From Lentzea sp. NEAU-D7 (GTDB lineage Bacteria > Actinomycetota > Actinomycetes > Mycobacteriales > Pseudonocardiaceae): a stretch of 64,000 nucleotides of DNA. The stretch covers positions 124,001 through 188,000 of the forward strand of contig NZ_JAPJDL010000010.1 in NCBI RefSeq assembly GCF_026242055.1. Direction: 5' to 3'. The stretch's first letter is position 1. Every line of letters starts with the position of its first letter. Positions 34,554 to 46,579 of this stretch are shown piece by piece. Both the position numbers and the translations under genes were made by a program. Below the pieces are notes generated by a model. That model had not been told where the DNA came from. It saw only the letters and a list, made by a program, of their open reading frames with translations, and ran no database searches.

Positions 34554-36643
34554 TGTTCAACGCGCTCGTGAACTGGCGCAACTGGCGCCTGCCGGTCAAG
34601 CTCGCCGCGGTGTTGATCGTTCCGGTCGCCATCGCGGTGGGCTCCGGCGTGTTGCAGATCAACTCGCAGATCGACCGCGCCGAGACCTACGCGGCGCTCC
34701 AGCGACTGGTGAAGGTCCGCGCCGCCCTGATCCCCGTGATCGAGGGCGTGCAGGCGGAACGGCACATCGTCGCTGAGGGCGCCGGCCCGGAGATCCTCTC
34801 CGAGCAGAGCAAGCGCACCGACGACGCCCGCGCGGTACTGCGCGACCAGATCGGCAAGACCTCGCTCAGCGAGGTCGTGACCGCCCGCCTCAGCGACGTC
34901 CAGAACCGCATCGGCGACCTGACGGTGTTGCGCGACCGCAGCAGCAACGACATCCCCGCGGTGATCAAGATCTACACCGAGCTCACCGACTCGCTGCTCG
35001 ACGTCGACGAGGTGATGGCCAGCGAGTTCGGCGACGCCGCCCTGCTGCGCACCGCGATGGGTCTGCACCACGTGGTGCACGTCCGCGACCAGGTGCTCTA
35101 CCAGCAGGCCGTCGTGCTGTCCGGGCTCACCCGCGGCCAGCTCACCAACGCCGAGGTCCGCGCGCTGGTCGAGTCGAACGTCAAGCTCGGCTACATCGCG
35201 GACGAGTTCGCGGCCCTCGCGACGCCCGACCAGATGAAGGTCTACGGCAAGAACTTCAGCGGCCCGGACATCGAGGCTCAGCGCACGATGCTGGCCACGG
35301 CGGTGCTGCACCCGACCTCGGACGCGCCCAGCACCGGCACCAACGCGAACAGGCCCAAACCGCCGTTGCCGATCGCGGCCGCGGACTGGAGCAGGGCGAC
35401 GGGCGCCGTCGTGGCGTCGATGGGCAGCGTGGTGACGGGGTTGCAGGACGACCTGCGCGCCACCGCCGACCGCCTGCGCGACGAGTCCAGCGACGCCGCC
35501 GGCGCGGCGTCCGCGATCCTGTTCGCCAGCCTGATCCTGGCCGCCACCATCGGTTTCGTCGTCGGCCGCTACCTGCTGCGCTCGCTCAACGCACTGCGCC
35601 GCTCCGCGCTCGACGTGGCCTGGGACAAGCTCCCCGAGATGGTCGCGACCGGACGCGGCAGCACCGAGATCGAGGCCGTGCCGGTGCACACGACCGAGGA
35701 GTTCGGCCAGGTGGCGCGCGCGTTCGACGCGGTGCACCAGCAGGCCGTGAAGTCGGTCATCGAGCAGGCCAGCATGCGCGCCAACATGCGCAACATCTTC
35801 GTGAACCTCTCGCGGCGCAGCCAAAGCCTCGTCGAACGCCAGCTCAAGCTGATGGAGGAGCTGGAGAAGTACGAGGAGGACCCGGACCAGCTCGCGAACC
35901 TCTTCAAGCTCGACCACCTCGCCACCCGCATGCGCCGCAACAACGAGAACCTGATGGTGCTCTCCGGTGGCGACGTGGCGCGGCGGTTCCACAAGCCGAT
36001 CCCGCTCACCGACGTGCTGCGCGCCGCGGCCGCGGAGATCGAGCAGTACCAGCGGGTGATGGTGCACACCGCACCCAACGCCGAGGTCGTCGGTTACGTG
36101 GCGAGCGACCTGGTCCGCCTGCTCGCCGAGCTCCTCGACAACGCCACGGCGTTCTCGCCGCCGCACACCCAGGTCTCGATCAGCGCGTCGATCGAGGCGG
36201 GCGGCATCGTGCAGATCGACGTGGCCGACCACGGCATCGGCATCGACCCCGAGGCGCTCGAGGGGGTGAACCGGCGGCTGGAGGCCGCGGGCGAGGGCGT
36301 GGACGTGCAGGTCTTCCGCGAAATGGGACTTTTCGTCGTCGGAAGGCTCGCCGCACGCCACCAGATCGTGGTACGTCTGGATGCGAAGCAAGGTTCCGGG
36401 ACTCGCGCGATCGTGTTGGTTCCGGCCGAACTGGCACCACGACGGCAAGAGTCCTGGGAGTCTTTCCGAGGGGAGACGATCGAACGGCAGCGAGCGTCGT
36501 GGTTCCAGCAGACGACGCAGGCCGCCGCACCGCCGCCTCCCCCCGCGCCCGCACGCCAGACGCCGGAATCGGCCCGGGGCTTCCTCGACGCCTTCCAGCG
36601 GGGTGTGCAACGCGGCCTTCCCGAGAACCAGGAGAGTCGATGA
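34553..36643 (+). CDS. cvnA: Conservon CvnA: nitrate-sensor-domain ATPase/kinase-like
   Basis: A 696-residue protein: TM helix near 16-36, a large extracytoplasmic NIT-type sensor (about 45-310), a second TM helix near 318-342, and a cytoplasmic HATPase domain (ELLDNATAFSPPHTQV near 525; VADHGIGIDPEAL). The segment RNIFVNLSRRSQSLVERQLKLME replaces a normal HisKA region, as in CvnA proteins, where an ATPase without ordinary autokinase His heads a membrane complex. It is followed by CvnB and CvnC homologues through ATGA overlaps. The proline-rich C terminus (residues about 665-680) may mediate contacts. Confidence 0.9.
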   Translation: MFNALVNWRNWRLPVKLAAVLIVPVAIAVGSGVLQINSQIDRAETYAALQRLVKVRAALIPVIEGVQAERHIVAEGAGPEILSEQSKRTDDARAVLRDQIGKTSLSEVVTARLSDVQNRIGDLTVLRDRSSNDIPAVIKIYTELTDSLLDVDEVMASEFGDAALLRTAMGLHHVVHVRDQVLYQQAVVLSGLTRGQLTNAEVRALVESNVKLGYIADEFAALATPDQMKVYGKNFSGPDIEAQRTMLATAVLHPTSDAPSTGTNANRPKPPLPIAAADWSRATGAVVASMGSVVTGLQDDLRATADRLRDESSDAAGAASAILFASLILAATIGFVVGRYLLRSLNALRRSALDVAWDKLPEMVATGRGSTEIEAVPVHTTEEFGQVARAFDAVHQQAVKSVIEQASMRANMRNIFVNLSRRSQSLVERQLKLMEELEKYEEDPDQLANLFKLDHLATRMRRNNENLMVLSGGDVARRFHKPIPLTDVLRAAAAEIEQYQRVMVHTAPNAEVVGYVASDLVRLLAELLDNATAFSPPHTQVSISASIEAGGIVQIDVADHGIGIDPEALEGVNRRLEAAGEGVDVQVFREMGLFVVGRLAARHQIVVRLDAKQGSGTRAIVLVPAELAPRRQESWESFRGETIERQRASWFQQTTQAAAPPPPPAPARQTPESARGFLDAFQRGVQRGLPENQESR

Positions 36644-37038
36644 GCACGCAGGTGGACCAGTTCGGCTGGCTGGTCACCAACTTCGCCGAACGCACCCCCG
36701 GCATCGAGCACGCCGTGGTGATCTCCGCGGACGGCCTGGTGTTGATCTCGTCCTCGAAGCTGCCGGCGCACGTCGCACCGCAGTTCGCGGCGATCGTGGC
36801 CGGCGTGGTCTCCCTCGCCGAGTCCGCGTCGAAGTGCTTCGCCGGCGAGGCGGTGGTCCGCACGGTCGTGCAGATGGACAGAGGCGTGATGCTGCTGTCC
36901 TCGATCAGCGACGGCTCCGTCCTCGCGGTGCTGGCGACGTCCGCGGCCGACGTCGCGCAGATCGCCTACGAGATGACCGTCGTCGTGCGGCAGGTGGGCC
37001 AGCTGCTCACGCCCGAACTGCGGGCCGAGCTCGCATGA
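36640..37038 (+). CDS. cvnB: Conservon CvnB: roadblock/LC7 protein
   Basis: A 132-residue roadblock/LC7 (MglB-like) protein: DQFGWLVTNFAERTPGIEHAVVISADGLVL and QFAAIVAGVVSLAESAS. In conservons this class partners with the ATPase CvnA and usually acts on the GTPase CvnD. Overlaps by four bases at both ends show tight coupling with cvnA and cvnC. Confidence 0.94.
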   Translation: MSTQVDQFGWLVTNFAERTPGIEHAVVISADGLVLISSSKLPAHVAPQFAAIVAGVVSLAESASKCFAGEAVVRTVVQMDRGVMLLSSISDGSVLAVLATSAADVAQIAYEMTVVVRQVGQLLTPELRAELA

Positions 37039-37565
37039 GAGAGCCCGACGAACAGGTCAACTTCGGCGATCTGATCAGCGGTTTCAGCTTCGACAGCGAG
37101 CGGATCCGCAAGCGGAACAAGAAGAAGAAGCCCGAGCGCGCCGCCGAACCCGTCCGCGAGCCGGACCCGTACGCGACGCTGGCGTTCGAGCCGGTGCCAC
37201 CGCTGCCGTCGGTCGAGACGGGCATCGACTCGTCGTCGTCGATCGTGCGCGCCTACGCGTGGACCGGCGGTCGCACCACGTCCGACGTGCACCTGGAGAT
37301 CGAGACCCTGGTCTCGGTCAACGAGTTCTCGTCCACCGCCGTGCGCCCGGAACACCAGGACGTGCTGGCCCTGTGCATGCAGCCGCGTTCGGTGGCGGAG
37401 ATCGCCTCCCTGCGCGGGCTGCCGCTGGGCGTCACGAAGGTGCTGCTCGGCGACATGGCCGGGCACGGCCTGATCGACGTGCACCGCACAGCGTCGTCCT
37501 ACGGCGGCGACAGGCCGGACGGGATGCTGCTCGAACGCGTGCTGGCAGGGCTCCGCCGGCTCTGA
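37035..37565 (+). CDS. cvnC: Conservon CvnC: DUF742 protein
   Basis: A 176-residue DUF742 protein. A basic linker (KRNKKKKPERAAEP) is followed by the conserved domain starting IVRAYAWTGGRTTSDVHLEIETLVS and ending in a winged-helix-like part (SVAEIASLRGLPLGVTKVLLGDMAGHGLI). In known conservons the next gene encodes the GTPase CvnD; here the next gene is a nitroreductase and no GTPase is present. Confidence 0.92.
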   Translation: MREPDEQVNFGDLISGFSFDSERIRKRNKKKKPERAAEPVREPDPYATLAFEPVPPLPSVETGIDSSSSIVRAYAWTGGRTTSDVHLEIETLVSVNEFSSTAVRPEHQDVLALCMQPRSVAEIASLRGLPLGVTKVLLGDMAGHGLIDVHRTASSYGGDRPDGMLLERVLAGLRRL

Positions 37566-37618
37566 GTGGGCGAGTCCGGCCGCTGATACGGTCGAGGCTC
37601 GACTGTCTGGGGGTCGCG

Positions 37619-38206
37619 ATGGAGTTCCAGGAAGTGGTCCGCCGCCGGCGGATGGTGCGCAAGTTCACCGACGAGCCGGTCAGCGACGAGAGCATCCAGC
37701 GGATCATGCGCAACGCCGTGCGCGGTCCGTCGGCCGGGTTCTCGCAGGGCCAGGGCTTTCTCGTGTTGCAGGGCGAGCCGCTGCGGCGGCTCACCGAGAT
37801 GTTCGAGTGGTGGGGCGGGGAAGACGCGAAGACGGCGCCGGTCGTCGTGATCCCGTTCTCGGCCAAGGACGTCTACCTGGACCGGTACGCGCAGGAGGAC
37901 AAGGGCTGGACCGACCGCAGCGAGGACCACTGGCCGGTGCCCTACTGGGACATCGACACCGGCATGGCCGCGCTGCTGATCCTGCAGACCGCCGTGGACG
38001 AGGGCCTCGGCGCGGTGTTCTTCGGGATGGACGAGGACAAGTGGCCTGAGCTGCGCGCGGCGTTCGGCGTGCCGGACATGTACGTGCCGATCGGCATGAT
38101 CGCGATCGGGCACTCCGCCGACGAGGCCATCTCCGAGGGCGCTTCGCCGCGCACGCGCAAGCGCCGCCCGTTCGACGAGGTCGTGCACTGGGGTCAGTGG
38201 CGGTGA
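37619..38206 (+). CDS. Nitroreductase-family protein
   Basis: A 195-residue FMN-dependent nitroreductase-fold protein: MEFQEVVRRRRMVRKFTDEPVSDESIQRI at the N terminus, RGPSAGFSQGQGFLVL and LILQTAVDEGLGAVFFGM. The substrate is unknown; the group includes F420- or FMN-linked oxidoreductases. It follows cvnC with about 50 bases between. Its end overlaps the start of the AfsR-like gene by four bases (GTGA), which may couple them. Confidence 0.9.
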   Translation: MEFQEVVRRRRMVRKFTDEPVSDESIQRIMRNAVRGPSAGFSQGQGFLVLQGEPLRRLTEMFEWWGGEDAKTAPVVVIPFSAKDVYLDRYAQEDKGWTDRSEDHWPVPYWDIDTGMAALLILQTAVDEGLGAVFFGMDEDKWPELRAAFGVPDMYVPIGMIAIGHSADEAISEGASPRTRKRRPFDEVVHWGQWR

Positions 38207-41127
38207 GGTCGTTCGGCCTGCTCGGGCCGCTGGAGGTGGTGCTCGACGGGCGCCAGGTCCACATCCCGCCCGGCAAGCGGCGCGTGGTGCTGGCCGCCCT
38301 GCTGCTGCGGCCGGGGCAGGTGGTCGGTGTCGACGAACTCGTCGAGCTGGCCGGCGGCTCGCGCAACGCCCTGCAGACCGCGGTCGGCCGCCTGCGCGAA
38401 GTGCTGCCGGGTCTCGTGCGCACCAAGCCCGGCGGCTACCTGCTGGACGTGCCGCCCGACGAGGTCGACCTCCACCGGTTCGACCGCCTGGAACCCCGGG
38501 AGGCGCTCGCGCTCTGGCGCGGCCGCCCGTTCGCGGACATCGGCAGCGACGCGCTCGAGCGCGACCACGTGCCCGCGCTGACCGAGAAGTACCTGGCGAC
38601 GCTGGAAGCCCGGATCGACGCCGACCTCGCCCGCGGCGGGCACGAGCGACTGGTGCCCGAACTGCGGTCGCTCACCCGTCAGCACCCGACCAGGGAACGG
38701 ATGTGGGCGCAGCTGATCGTGGCGCTGCACCGCTGCGACAGGCAGACCGAGGCGTTGCGGGCCTACGACGACATCCGCGGCAGGCTCGCCGGGGAACTGG
38801 GCCTCGACCCCGGCAAGGACCTGCAGAAGGCGCACCAGCAGGTGCTCACGGCGGACAACCGGCCGCGCGTGCGCAACGACCTGCCCGGCGACATCGCCGA
38901 CTTCGCGGGCCGTGCCTCCGACCTGGACGAGATCCTCGCCGCCGTGCCGTCCGGGTGCGTCGCGATCACCGCGATCGACGGCATGGCGGGCATCGGCAAG
39001 ACCACCATCGCCGTCCGCGCCGCACACCGCCTGGCTTCCCGCTTTCCGGACGCACAACTGTTCGTCGACCTGCACTCCTACACCGCGGGCGTCGCGCCGC
39101 GCACGCCGTCGGACGCGCTGCTGGAGCTGCTGACGGCGCTCGGCGTGCCCGCGCAGGACATCCCGGACGGCCTGGACGCCCGCGCCGCCCGGTGGCGAGC
39201 GGAGTTGGCGCACCGCAAGGCACTCGTGGTGCTCGACAACGCGGGCAGCGCCGCCCAGGTCCGCCCGCTGCTGCCGGGCTCGGGCCTCGTGCTGGTCACC
39301 AGCAGGCGCCGCCTGGTCGACCTGGACGCCGCCCACACCATCTCCCTCGACGTGCTGTCCGAAGAGGACTCGCTGAACCTGCTGGCGAGCATCGCCGGAC
39401 GCGCGAAGGTCGGCCAGGACACCGGTTCCGCGCGCGAGATCGTCCGCCTCTGCGGCTACCTGCCGCTGGCCGTCCGCATCGTCGGTGCCCGCTGGCGCAC
39501 CCGCCCGGCGTGGTCCGCGAAGGACCTCGTCCGCCGCCTCACCGAGCAGCGCCTGACGGAGCTGACCGCGGGTGAGCGCAGCGTCGCGGGCGCGTTCGCC
39601 CTGTCCTACCAGCAACTCACGCCGGACCAGCAGCGCCTGTTCCGGCGGCTGGGCCTGCACACCGGCGAGGACTTCGACGCGTACCTGGCCGCGGCGGTCA
39701 TCGGCACCACCCGCGCAGAGGCCGAACGGCTGCTCGACGAGCTCCTGGACGCACACCTGGTGCAGCAGAAGGAGAACGGCCGCTACCGCCTCCACGACCT
39801 GCTGGCCGACCACGCCAAGGCGTCGGTCGAGCCGGGGGAGAGGAACGAGGCGATCGCGCGAATCCTCGACCACTACCTGCGCGGAGCGGAGGACTCCGCG
39901 CGGAGGATCGCCCCCGGCCGCCCGGAGCTCGACTCCGCCGTCACCCACGAGCTGGTCGATCCGCCGCGGTTCCCCACCCCGTTCGAGGCACTGGCGTGGC
40001 AGGAGGCCGAGCGGCTGAACCTCAGGGCCGCCGTCTACCTGGCGGCGTACGAGGGGTTCTACCACCACGCGTGGCAGCTGCCGCACCAGTTCGCCCACTT
40101 CCTGTTGTTGCGCGGGTCCGGCAGGGAGCGGGTCGAGGTGCTGAACGTCGCCCTCGGTGCCGCACGCCACCTCGGCGACCTGAAGGCACGCGCGGAAGCG
40201 TTGCGGGGCCTGGGTTCGGCGTACATGGAGGACGGCGACCCGAAGGCGGAGAGGGACCTGCGCGAGGCGCTCGACCTGATGCGGCAGATCGGCGACCTGC
40301 GCGGTGAGGCGTCCGTGATGGGGCTGCTCGGCATGATCGCGCGCGAACGGCACGAGTACGACAGGTCGCTGGACCACTTCGAACGCGGTGTCGTGCTGAT
40401 GCGGCAGGCGGGCGCGCCGACCGGGGTGGCGGCCGCGCTGCACAACATCGGCATCAACCACGCCCAGCTCGGCCGGACCGAGGAAGCCCTGGCGTACATG
40501 GGCGAGGCTGTCGCGTTGATGGAGGAGCACGGCGACGTCCGGGCCGCGGCCATGACGCTGCACAACATCGCTCACGTGCACTTCGACGCGTTCGCCGACG
40601 AGGAGTGCCTGGCCTACGCGGAACGCTCGCTGATCGCCTACCGCGAGTCGGCCGACCGGCGCGGTGAAGCGCTCGCCCTGGCCGACTACGCCTACTGGCG
40701 CTACGAGATGGGCCACCACACCGTCGCGCGCGAACTGGCGCGTGAGGCGGCACGACTGTGCCGGACGTACACCAACCTCTCCGACGACCACGCGGTGCTG
40801 GCGTCCATGGAGGACGTTCGCGACCACATCGGACAGGCCGCGCTGCTCGTGGCCCTGTCACTCGACGCCCAGCTGGGCGGAAGGCCGGTCGAGGCGCTCG
40901 GCCACCTGCGCCGGTGCCTGGTGATCGTGCGGGAACGCAGCTGGTGGAGCGTGGACCGCGTGCTCGGGCAGCTCTCCGCCGTGCACCTGGCGCTGGGCGA
41001 CCGGGACACCGCCGTGCGGTACGCGCGGGAGGCGGTGGCCGCGGCCAGGAACACGCCCCAGCCGCGGGCCGTCGCGTTCGCGGAACAGACCCTCGCTAGA
41101 GCGAAAGCCCCAGTGCCACCAGCGTGA
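38203..41127 (+). CDS. AfsR/SARP-type regulator (BTAD-NB-ARC-TPR)
   Basis: A 974-residue regulator. Residues 1-80 form an OmpR-like winged helix, and 85-215 a BTAD domain (VDLHRFDRL, EALRAYDDIRGRLAGELGLDPG). An NB-ARC ATPase follows, with Walker A GMAGIGKT at 260-267, KALVVLDNA as Walker B and CGYLPLAVRI. About eight TPR-like repeats fill residues 600-970. Such proteins sense ATP/ADP or a partner and activate secondary metabolism genes. I chose GTG at 38203, overlapping the nitroreductase stop. No biosynthetic cluster is adjacent except the geosmin gene 1.2 kb downstream. Confidence 0.93.
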   Translation: MRSFGLLGPLEVVLDGRQVHIPPGKRRVVLAALLLRPGQVVGVDELVELAGGSRNALQTAVGRLREVLPGLVRTKPGGYLLDVPPDEVDLHRFDRLEPREALALWRGRPFADIGSDALERDHVPALTEKYLATLEARIDADLARGGHERLVPELRSLTRQHPTRERMWAQLIVALHRCDRQTEALRAYDDIRGRLAGELGLDPGKDLQKAHQQVLTADNRPRVRNDLPGDIADFAGRASDLDEILAAVPSGCVAITAIDGMAGIGKTTIAVRAAHRLASRFPDAQLFVDLHSYTAGVAPRTPSDALLELLTALGVPAQDIPDGLDARAARWRAELAHRKALVVLDNAGSAAQVRPLLPGSGLVLVTSRRRLVDLDAAHTISLDVLSEEDSLNLLASIAGRAKVGQDTGSAREIVRLCGYLPLAVRIVGARWRTRPAWSAKDLVRRLTEQRLTELTAGERSVAGAFALSYQQLTPDQQRLFRRLGLHTGEDFDAYLAAAVIGTTRAEAERLLDELLDAHLVQQKENGRYRLHDLLADHAKASVEPGERNEAIARILDHYLRGAEDSARRIAPGRPELDSAVTHELVDPPRFPTPFEALAWQEAERLNLRAAVYLAAYEGFYHHAWQLPHQFAHFLLLRGSGRERVEVLNVALGAARHLGDLKARAEALRGLGSAYMEDGDPKAERDLREALDLMRQIGDLRGEASVMGLLGMIARERHEYDRSLDHFERGVVLMRQAGAPTGVAAALHNIGINHAQLGRTEEALAYMGEAVALMEEHGDVRAAAMTLHNIAHVHFDAFADEECLAYAERSLIAYRESADRRGEALALADYAYWRYEMGHHTVARELAREAARLCRTYTNLSDDHAVLASMEDVRDHIGQAALLVALSLDAQLGGRPVEALGHLRRCLVIVRERSWWSVDRVLGQLSAVHLALGDRDTAVRYAREAVAAARNTPQPRAVAFAEQTLARAKAPVPPA

Positions 41128-41191
41128 TCACGGCTGCCGCCAGCACGGCGAAGGCCATCCACTGCGCCACTTTGTCCCCGGTCCTGCGCAT
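41096..41191 (-). CDS. 31-residue single-helix membrane peptide
   Basis: A very small ORF reading MRRTGDKVAQWMAF then a hydrophobic helix to SL, 31 residues: charged N terminus and one TM segment. Its last 32 bases overlap the 3' end of the AfsR-like gene on the other strand. GAGGGGAGCAGGGG precedes the ATG. A stable hairpin lies directly upstream. Coding is probable from the composition and RBS; function unknown. Confidence 0.5.
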   Translation of the reverse strand: MRRTGDKVAQWMAFAVLAAAVITLVALGLSL

Positions 41192-41200
41192 CCCCTGCTC

Positions 41201-41225
41201 CCCTCGGTGGTGTCGCCACCGAGGG
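41201..41225. terminator. Hairpin: AfsR-like gene terminator / leader of mini-ORF
   Basis: CCCTCGGTGG (41201-41210) and CCACCGAGGG (41216-41225) pair perfectly around five bases. On the plus strand it is 74 bases after the AfsR-like stop, a suitable terminator. On the minus strand it ends just before the RBS of the 31-codon ORF and could affect its translation. Confidence 0.6.
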
Positions 41226-41672
41226 TCGTGAAGGCCGTCCCCACGTCGTCCCCACCGCGATCACACGGATTCAAGGGAATGCGAACGGCGTGTTTTGATC
41301 AACGCGGTGTGAGGTACTCGTGAGGTATTGCTCCAACGGAGTGCTTGGCTCGCCCGTAAGATTCCGTTAGGGTCGCATTCGCGGGCAATTGGCAGGGCGG
41401 CGCGCGTTATCAAAAATCGCCCGAAAATTGATCAGAAATTAGCCACTTGTTCGATTGAAACCATCACGCTGCTCCGTCCGGGTGGTGCCTTCCACGGCAG
41501 GACCAACAGCCGCTCACCCTGCGGGACGGTGGTGACGAGGACGTGTGCGTGCAGTGGTGCGGGGTCGGCCAAAAGGGGCTTGCGAGTCGTGAGAATCGGA
41601 CCAGTCTTGTCTAATGGCATCGCCGGGATCCGTCCGGCGGGCAGTGGCCACGACACGGGGGTGGAACGCACC
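41226..41672. other. Gene-free region with AT-rich patch
   Basis: No convincing gene is seen in these 450 bases; the reading frames lack protein-like composition. The stretch at about 41405-41465 is markedly AT-rich for this DNA (runs such as TCAAAAATCG and GAAAATTGATC), suggesting a regulatory or foreign segment upstream of the Uma2 gene. Confidence 0.4.
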
Positions 41673-42221
41673 ATGGGTGGTGTCCCTACGTTTCCCCACG
41701 GCAGACCACTGACGTGGGCGGACCTGGAGGCGATGCCTGATGACGGGCACCGTTTCGAACTCGTCGACGGGGTGCTCGTCATGAGCCCCTCACCCCGCCC
41801 CGTGCACCAGCGGGTGGTCGCCCGCCTGCTGGTGGCGCTGACCGCTGTCTGCCCACCGGAGCTCGAGGTCCTGCCGGCTCCGGTCGACGTCGTGCTCGCC
41901 GACGACACGGTCTTCATCCCCGACCTGGTGGTGGGCCGGCGCGAGCAGTTCTCGAAACAGGCGCTCATCGGGCCGCCGGTGCTGGCGGTCGAGGTTCTGT
42001 CGCCCCGCACGCGGCACGTGGACCTCGAACTCAAGCGGGCGAAGTTCCAGGAAGTCGGCTGCGAGAACTACTGGATGATCGACTACGACAGTCCGTGGCT
42101 GCGGTGCCTGCATCTCGAAAACGGCGTGTACGTCGAGCAGGCCCGTTCCGAGGGAGAAGAAATCATCGAGCTGCAATTCCCGTTCGCGGTGAAGCTCAGC
42201 GCCCAGTCGCTGGTGCGCTGA
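41673..42221 (+). CDS. Uma2-family PD-(D/E)xK nuclease-like protein
   Basis: A 182-residue Uma2 protein. The fold signature is present: MPDDGHRFELVDGVLVMSPSP, FIPDLVVG with the catalytic Asp, VLAVEVLSP with the Glu, and KRAKFQEVGCENYWMID. Uma2 proteins are abundant in actinobacteria and cyanobacteria and are thought to be mobile-element-related or house-keeping nucleases without known targets. The ATG at 41673 is preferred; GTG 41661 is in frame. Confidence 0.9.
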   Translation: MGGVPTFPHGRPLTWADLEAMPDDGHRFELVDGVLVMSPSPRPVHQRVVARLLVALTAVCPPELEVLPAPVDVVLADDTVFIPDLVVGRREQFSKQALIGPPVLAVEVLSPRTRHVDLELKRAKFQEVGCENYWMIDYDSPWLRCLHLENGVYVEQARSEGEEIIELQFPFAVKLSAQSLVR

Positions 42222-42261
42222 GTGTGCGCCGGGCGGGCCGGGTTGGGCTGAACGGGCGACA

Positions 42262-45518
<3,257 letters not shown>

Positions 45519-45694
45519 GCTGAAGGCTTTCTTCTCGTGGCCCGGCCCCGGCACCGACGTGCCGCGGCATCGCCATCACCCTTTCGTGCGACCCCGAACA
45601 ACCTAGGGTCATCCGTCCAGTGGTGGCGAGCAGATGCACACGATCGGATGCTCATCCGTTCAGCCGGACCGGTGTGCACAAGTACGCTCGGCCG

Positions 45695-46507
45695 GTGAGC
45701 AGCGACCTCGGCTGGGTTCCACCAGGTGTGGACACGACGGTGCCGTCACCTGCCCGGGTGTACGACTACTGGCTCGGTGGTGGCCACAACTTCGCGCCGG
45801 ACCGCGCGCTGGGGGAGAAGATCCTGCAGATCATGCCCGGCGTGCGTGACGCGGCACGGCTGAACAGGTCGTTCCTGCGCAGGGCCGCGGTGCACGTGGC
45901 GGAACGGGGCGTGCGGCAGTTCCTCGACATCGGCTCCGGCATCCCGACCGTCGGCAACCTGCACGAGATCGTGCGGGCGGAGGCGCCCGGCTGCAGGGTC
46001 GTCTACGTCGACAGGGACCCGGTCGCGGTCGCGCACAGCGAGCTGATCCTCGCGGGAGACCACGACACCGCCGTGGTGCAGGCCGACCTGCGCGACCTGG
46101 ACCAGATCTTCGGCGCGGCCGGCCGGCTGATCGACTTCGACCGGCCCGTCGGCCTGTTCATGTTGCTGGTGCTGCACTTCGTCCCGGACGAGTGGGACCC
46201 GGCGGCGATCGTCGGGCAGTACCGGGACAGGCTCGCGCCCGGCAGCTTCCTCGCGTTGACGCACGCCTCCGCCGAGGCGAAGCCCTCCGGAATGGACGAG
46301 GCCGTGCGGACCTACAACGTCAGGAGCTCGGCGAACCAGGCGTTCCCGCGCACGCACGACGACGTGCTCGCGTTCTTCGACGGGTTCGACCTCCTCGAGC
46401 CGGGGCTCGTCGGCTGCCCGTCGTGGCGGCCCGAAGGCGAGGGCGACTTCGCGGCCAACCCGGCGATCAACGAGGTTCCGTTCGCCGGGGTCGCCGTCAA
46501 ACCCTGA
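45695..46507 (+). CDS. DUF574 SAM-dependent methyltransferase
   Basis: A 270-residue protein of the actinobacterial S-adenosylmethionine-binding family DUF574: PSPARVYDYWLGGGHNFAPDRALGEK at the start, then FLDIGSGIPTVGNLHEI as motif I and VVYVDRDPVAVAHSE. The family is greatly expanded in actinomycetes; substrates are mostly unknown. It is divergent from the secreted hydrolase. Confidence 0.95.
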   Translation: MSSDLGWVPPGVDTTVPSPARVYDYWLGGGHNFAPDRALGEKILQIMPGVRDAARLNRSFLRRAAVHVAERGVRQFLDIGSGIPTVGNLHEIVRAEAPGCRVVYVDRDPVAVAHSELILAGDHDTAVVQADLRDLDQIFGAAGRLIDFDRPVGLFMLLVLHFVPDEWDPAAIVGQYRDRLAPGSFLALTHASAEAKPSGMDEAVRTYNVRSSANQAFPRTHDDVLAFFDGFDLLEPGLVGCPSWRPEGEGDFAANPAINEVPFAGVAVKP

Positions 46508-46579
46508 CCGCGTTCGGTCAGCGAGTGGTCAGCGCCGGTCGGCACCTTGTGGGCAACACCGATCCACAGGGGGAACACC

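Noticed and set aside
38194-40827. An 877-codon open frame antisense to the AfsR-like regulator
   Set aside because: Composition is typical of mirrored GC-rich coding DNA, and the plus strand carries BTAD, Walker A and TPR features.
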